Of a stretch of DNA of 64,000 bases, positions 58,010 through 64,000 are shown one piece after another (the stretch's first letter is position 1; every line of letters starts with the position of its first letter). Source of the DNA: Nymphalis io (Eukaryota; Arthropoda; Insecta; Lepidoptera; Nymphalidae). Both the position numbers and the translations under genes were made by a program. The notes beneath the pieces were generated by a model, which did no database searches, was not told the DNA's origin, and saw nothing but the letters and a program-made list of their open reading frames with translations. The DNA lies in assembly GCF_905147045.1 (NCBI RefSeq), contig NC_065890.1, positions 2,728,001-2,792,000 on the forward strand, written 5' to 3'.

Positions 58010-61000
58010 AAATATAAAAGGCACTGTACGCTGCGTTTGCAGAATATTTTTCTGCACTGCGTCTACTCTATTGGCCATCGTCAGTGACATTATAAACTGC
58101 AGTTTATTATTCGAAAAAATAAATATACTGTCTATTGTATTGTTGATAAAATAAATGACGACATCATTAATATCTTTTAGAGATTAAAGTGAAGTAAAAA
58201 TATCGCGTGATTGTTGTTTCCATGACTTAGACCAAACACGTATCATTCAGTCTGTTCTGTAGCGCCCTGCATCGGTTTCCTTTGATATATCATTCTCAAT
58301 AAAGTTAATCCCTGAAATTCTGAAAAAGTACATCTCACATTCAAATGTTTTTAATAAGTTTATCTAGAATTTTATTAGTCAGTTCTCAGTGCTCGTTAAG
58401 GTATGCCACTGTATCATGTACTGCCATGGTTCGTAGATGGTAACACTTAAGAAACCGTTTGTTCAATCATGATTCAATTCAATCGGATGAAAGATATGTC
58501 AACCATTAGAATATAAAATAAACAAGTAATCATTTTATAAAATACTAGCAACCCGTCCCGATTTCGACTCCCGGGTAGAATAATGTTATATAAAACGTTA
58601 ATATTGAAGGAAATTGAATTAAACAAAGAAAATTCTTTTATTTATTAAGAAGATATATTATGAAAATTGGAGATTACATTCCTTTGATGACGTAGTCATC
58701 AGATGATTTGGTATTTCAGAATTTTAAGGAAGCAATTCGTTTAGCTTATTAATGAACGCTATTAATGATTTTGCTAGTCCAACCAAAACAGAGCAACATC
58801 ATCAGCCGAGCATACAAAAACCAACAATGCTACGTTATATAAGTTATGTACAATAAAACCTATTTATCTCAATTATCAATTTAAAAATATCTCCAACTGT
58901 ATATAAAAACGAGTTTATTACCCCAGCAATCGCATATTCAGTATTCTGCATCACTGTACACCAATTATAATTGCTGGTTTGTCCTCGTCCGATTATCCAG
59001 CTTCCCGGGGATTTGTTATGATCGCACTAATTGCTCACATCCCGGTTGAGGTTCGTTCCTTCCTCATTAGCCCGTCGTGACGTCACTTTCCATGAATGCT
59101 TCAAATCGGTTTCATAAATAGCTTGGTTTGGATACCTCTATATGCCACTTTATCACTGTAAATATTTAGTTAAAAAAAAAGATTGAAATGTACTGGTGAG
59201 AGAGAGATAGAGATATTGAAGAGGCCTAATATTGAAATATATTAAAAGCTGAAAGCCAAGATATGTCTATAGTATCGCGCACTTGATAAGCCTTACAACA
59301 ATTAAAACGCATTCTGATTGTTCACGACATATAGAAAATCATTTTCTTATAACGTAGGTATACTAAATAAATTGGAAAATATAATCTTACTAAGTTTAAA
59401 AGTCGCGACGAATGTGTTGTCTATTATATCGTTTATTTATAAAGCTGTAAAGAAGTTTACTCACGAAAGATCGAATCTAAGGCACAATGCACCTGATAGC
59501 AGTAAACCTACGTTAAGAAATTGCTCCTCTCCGATCTTCCGAAGCCATTGATTAAAGAAAATCACGAGATACACACCTGGGGACTCATCCGGTGATAGGA
59601 AACTAATCGAATCAATACATACGACAACGTCCCTATAAAGTTTAAAGGAAAACGATAGCCGTCTTCGTAAGTAAAATATAAAAATGACGGCCGTTTTGAA
59701 TAAACGGAATTATTTCATAAGTAAATAATTTTATATATTAATATGATGTACACACTTGATCCATTAAAGACAAATTGATTAAGAATATAATTAATCAGTT
59801 TTTTTACTCATATTACAAAGCTGAAGAGCTTGTTTGTTACAAATAATGCGCTAATCTCAAGAACTACAGTTACAATTGGTCAAAATCTTCTTGAGTTAAA
59901 TAGTTAATTTATTTAGAAATGAAGATTTTATAATATGATATAATATGATTCTAAAATTAATATAGCTCGAGGCAAATAGTAATAACAACTTTACAAATAA
60001 AATATATCGATCAAGTGAGACTTGAAAATAAACTTATTTATAAAATTTCACTCTAGCATACTTACTCGTAACACAAACATATATGTCTGAAAAATTCCAA
60101 TTAAGAGAATTACACATGAAGTGGTCTCGGAGAAGCGAGGTGAAGCAATACATACGCTGCCGAAATTGAATTACTGGCCATTTTGACATACATACGGTTT
60201 TTCGTTACGTGAACGCGTGAATCGAATTGCGTTTTATTGATCAAAGTGTGTGCGTTTGACTTAAAAAAATATATAGCTTAATATTAGGTCCATTAATAAT
60301 AACTGGATTGAAAACAGCACGGCGTGACAATAATCAGAATTGCATACATATCGTAGTTAACACCAACTCTATCGCATACGTAAAAAGCAACGTAGACTTC
60401 ATACAAATGAGATGCATAATTAGTTTAACTTACGCCCATTGATTCGTAGAGTAATTAGTAATTACATTTTTAATGTAAAATATATTAAGATTAAAGATTG
60501 TCTTTGAAGAATAATGTCGTGGAGAAATATGGAGTCTCTTATGCCATTCGAGCAGCGTGATAAAAGAGGTTTAAGCTCACGATTAAGATAAATAGAAACT
60601 ATTTATGTATAAAAATGATTTATCGATATATATAACCATATCACTTAATAATAAAAAAACTCAGTTTTAATTGCATATAATTGTGTCGTGAACTATTAAA
60701 AAAAAACTTTGGCACTTCGACTTAAGTTTTATCAAGTTTTAACAATATCATGCACATTTCAGCCTTATTTTATGAAACTTAAAAAAAAAATGGTAATCTA
60801 ATTTTGTCAAAATGTAAACAAAAAAAATTGCGTTAAAATTAAAACTTTTAATCCGTGTGTTCACAAATAGGATAAAACAAAAACGCGCAGTTCAAAAATA
60901 AAGTTTAATTTTGTGGAAACTGTTGTATTTACGATTCAAGGTAGAATTGTTTTTGCAAAAACCATTTTTGTTTGTCGAGTGCAGTTTTTGCTAACTTAGA

Positions 61001-61467
61001 TTACTAAATTTTATCGTTTTGTCAACGTTTTTAGATATGTATTTTTATAGTTCATTTTCAATGAGCTTATATTATCTACCATAACAAAAGTGTTTTTTTT
61101 TTAATTGAACGATTAGACCAATGAGAAATCTTTACAGCCAATACAGATTATACAAAAAATTCAATATTACCTATTTTACACTAATTTAGTTAAATATTTA
61201 TTAATTTATTTTATTAAGGATCATCAAGTCACTATACTTATATACATATGTAATAATAAAAATTTTACTAGAAATATAACTTGTAGGTGTTTCAAAATTT
61301 CATTGTTTATTGAAAATCCATTAACATCTATTGAACAGTTGATACTTTTATTAGTCTTAGCAATATTACATAATAATAAAAAACATAAAAGCCTGTATAT
61401 GTTGATGTGGATGTAAGCATCCTTTTCTTCTCTTAAGCAGATACACACAGATGGACATTTGGCGGGC
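58010..61467. other. AT-rich DNA, no gene recognised
   Basis: A repeat C start-like motif (AATACTAGCAACCCGTCCCG) is at 58541-58560. A perfect TGACGTCA is at 59078-59085 inside a GC-richer patch 58985-59110. A possible SINE-B scrap (GAGCAGCGTGATAAAAGAGG) is near 60550. A repeat F copy is at 61195-61262. Confidence 0.4.
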
Positions 61468-61708
61468 ATTTTTTGTGTTAGCTATGCAGACTGACAAGTG
61501 AGCAACCTGTTGGTAAGTGGTCACCACCACCCATACCCTTTGGCAATATAAGAAATACTAACCATTCCTTACATCGCTATTGTGCCACCTACCATTAGAT
61601 CTAATATGTTATGTCCCTTGTGCCTGTAATTACACACTCGCCATTCAAACCGGAACAGAACAATACGATGTATTGCTGGTTGTCGGTAGAATATATGATG
61701 AGTGATGA
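61468..61708 (-). repeat. SINE-A, diverged
   Basis: TTGGTAAGTGGTCACCACCA, TGTTATGTCCCTTGTGCCTG, CATTCAAACCGGAACAGAAC and GTCGGTAGAATATATGATGA. The poly(A) end is eroded. Confidence 0.82.
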
Positions 61709-61907
61709 GATCGTGATGCTATTTTTCACTGCCAAACAAAAAAAGACCTGCTGTCTCCTAAAATACTGTACAATAGATACTATTTAACCAGTCAATTAGG
61801 GCTATTAGGTAAGAACGAACTCGAAACTCACCCCAGAAAACGGTCGTGAAATGCCAGAAAGTGATATGCGACATTGACCATTATGAATAAAATATTTGAA
61901 GAATACA

Positions 61908-61990
61908 CGCATCAAAATAGTATATCACCATAAGTCGGTTGTCAACATTTCACGAGTGATGAAGTGAGTTCTTAGAGACCGCATGTTACC
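61908..61990. repeat. Interspersed repeat I, second copy
   Basis: GCATCAAAATAGTATATCACC, CATAAGTCGG and CAACATTTCACGAGTGATG; same orientation as 21097-21190. Confidence 0.5.
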
Positions 61991-62025
61991 ACACTAGATC
62001 AATTCGATCCTTAGTATCTTTGTAC

Positions 62026-62240
62026 AGTACAGTACAGTAACAGCCTGTTAATGTCCCACTGCTGGGCTAAGGCCTCCTCCCCCTTTTGGGGAGAAGGTTT
62101 GGAGCTTATTCCACCACGCTGCTCCAATGCGGGTTGGTAGAATACACATGTGTCAGAATTTCAATGAAATTAGACACATGCAGGTTTCCTCGCGATGTTT
62201 TCCTTCACCGTCAAGCACGAGATTAATTATAAACACAAAA
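62026..62240 (-). repeat. SINE-B, 5'-truncated, with (TACTG)n tail
   Basis: On the plus strand it starts ACAGTACAGTACAGTAACAG (the tail) and runs to GCACGAGATTAATTATAAAC. The tRNA-related third is missing. Confidence 0.9.
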
Positions 62241-63854
62241 ATAATAATAGTATATTTGCCGAAAAACAAATATGAATGACATTAATAAACAGTGGACATG
62301 AAAATATAAGCACATCTGATTTATTTATGCCCCTTATTAAGCCATTAAGTCCAAACCTAATACCGTATAATCGTTCGTTGTCGTTCGCATCGCAAATTAA
62401 TAACACATATCTGTCAATCATCCGATGACTCCCTTTTTAACTTTCAACGTGGAACCAACTTTACTGTATCATTAGAAAACATAATTATTCACCCTAATTC
62501 TAAAGCTATACGGTTTAAATTGGTGTGTTTATAATTTTTTTTACTGTCAAATATGTTTTTGTATTTCGTGCAAGCTAACGACGTCGTGGTACCCTTGAGC
62601 ACTCTCCAGTATTAAAATGATAAATATACTACTATCAAGTATGGAAATCTCCCAATTTATTATATGATAGGTCGTTATTCTATTACGTAAACAAAGTTTG
62701 GGGGTTAATAGAGTCATCTAGGTTATTACGTGTAATATGTATGGGGTGGGCTGGTTTGTGTCACTGGTTTTTTGGGTAATTGTTACCTTGTCGCTTTAAC
62801 GTGTTTCGTTTGTACTTTAAATACTTTATGTATTTTATTGAATTGACAACGTATATATTACTTATATATATTTTTATTCATATTATTTTTTTTTAAGTGG
62901 AAATAATATTTAATGCTGGATATTATAATCCGTGTGCGAGTTACCTCTGAGGCCCTTACTGGTTTTTCTCATTGATATTTTCATTAAATAAATAAATATA
63001 TATATACTTAATTAATAGAAGATTTTTTTATCTACAGTTTATTTTTCAGTATCCAAATTCGAAGACAATTTGAAAATAAGAAATTATCTTCATGAGGATA
63101 TCGTTTAAACTTTAGTTGGTGTAATTAGCTTTACAAAAAAAAACTATAACATAAAACCATACAATTTATCAGTTATCAGTTGTAAATAAAAAACAAAGGA
63201 ACATCAGTACCGACAACAGAAACATTATCGATCTTACCATTACCAATGTACTCGTTTATTAAATTGAATACATTACGTTTCAATAATATTGACTTTAAAG
63301 AATAATTGCCCGCAACCCATTAAACCGGCGTGTGCGCCGTGAAACGACGTATTATTCAAAAATTATAACATTATTTGATCGTATAGCGCACATTAAAAAA
63401 TCTAAACTCAAACATAGACGTAACTAATGATACTCGAACGAATCGAAATTTAATTTTTACGTTCATAAATAAGCTGGCCGACGATAAATAGTGAACTGCT
63501 TACCTTGACTTTAATTATTTTGTTCTACTTGAAAATACTATATAATAATTAACCATAGCTTAATGTAATCTATGGTGTTAGGTACGCAGATGGACTAGAA
63601 CTTGGAATAGAGAAATTTTGACGTTTTAATATTTATTATTTATACTTTAGTGCTATAAAAATATAACTTATTTTATGTAAAATGGACATGTGCGTTTTAT
63701 TCTTGAAACCATTGCACGAGTCACTTGGGTCCGTATCTAATATCTAATGTAAGTTGTTTCACCAATAATAACAATATATGATAAAGGTAGATAAATTTTC
63801 TATGAAATCTGACATATTGCATTTGAAACTTATTTTGAAAAAGGTTAGTATAGT
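62241..63854. other. AT-rich DNA, nothing recognised
   Basis: A small stem-like ACCGGCGTGTGCGCCGT near 63325 is the only GC-rich spot. The 62227-62421 reverse frame has no motif. Confidence 0.4.
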
Positions 63855-64000
63855 CTGTGAATGTCCCACTGCTGGGCTGAGGATAAGGTTTGGAGTTTAT
63901 TCCACCACGCTGCTCCAATGCGGGTTGGTAGAATACACATGTGGCAGAATTTCAGTGAAATTAGAAACATGCAGGTTTTTTCATAATGTTTTTTTTCACC
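63855..64000 (-). repeat. SINE-B, runs off the window end
   Basis: GAATGTCCCACTGCTGGGCT, CCACCACGCTGCTCCAATGC and AATTTCAGTGAAATTAGAAA; truncated by the window edge, with a short deletion after GGGCTGAGG. Confidence 0.88.

Noticed and set aside
1..64000. CRISPR arrays, operons, rRNA or prokaryotic mobile systems
   Set aside because: No regularly spaced repeats, no bacterial gene structure; the repeats are eukaryotic retroelements.

Overview
The window looks like AT-rich, intron/intergenic-type DNA from a lepidopteran insect, most likely a butterfly. The evidence is the repeat content: many copies of a poly(A)-tailed SINE resembling Bombyx Bm1/BmSE, many copies of a tRNA-derived SINE resembling the nymphalid Metulj family, several further lepidopteran-style interspersed repeats, 5'-truncated LINE tails and one Ty1/copia LTR retrotransposon. 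Family names are from memory of sequence patterns, not from a search. There are no bacterial operons, rRNAs, CRISPR arrays or clear complete host genes.

Layout. 1-13 kb is mostly unannotatable AT-rich DNA with five SINE-A copies and smaller repeat fragments. 13,054-17,216 is a full-length but inactive copia-type element with 96-bp LTRs, a 5-bp target duplication (AATAC), a primer site matching the initiator-Met tRNA anticodon arm as in Drosophila copia, and a gag-pol reading frame broken by stops and frameshifts. 19.6-20.8 kb holds two 5'-truncated copies of one non-LTR retrotransposon family, the second only about 77 bp plus a TA tail with its own target duplication. 21-29 kb has SINEs, a 253-bp tandem duplication of an old SINE-B, and one possible orphan exon at 24.36 kb. 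29-34 kb has a 60-bp AT microsatellite, two short palindromes and two jockey-like LINE 3' ends. 34-48 kb is a patchwork of SINEs and old repeats with one exon-like open frame near 37.4 kb.

The best host-gene candidate is on the minus strand at 49,074-49,382: a start codon in good context, a 93-codon open frame and consensus splice signals on both sides. I do not recognise the protein and found no convincing partner exon. 50-64 kb is again AT-rich DNA with SINEs, including one SINE-A split by a second retroposed element flanked by a perfect 15-bp target duplication.

The repeats do not form a working system. They record repeated target-primed insertion, truncation, nesting and local rearrangement. 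I found no clearly undescribed biological system; the observations most worth checking are the short-LTR copia element, the variable pentamer tails of SINE-B, the fold-back at a SINE 5' end, the E-box palindrome and the candidate exons.
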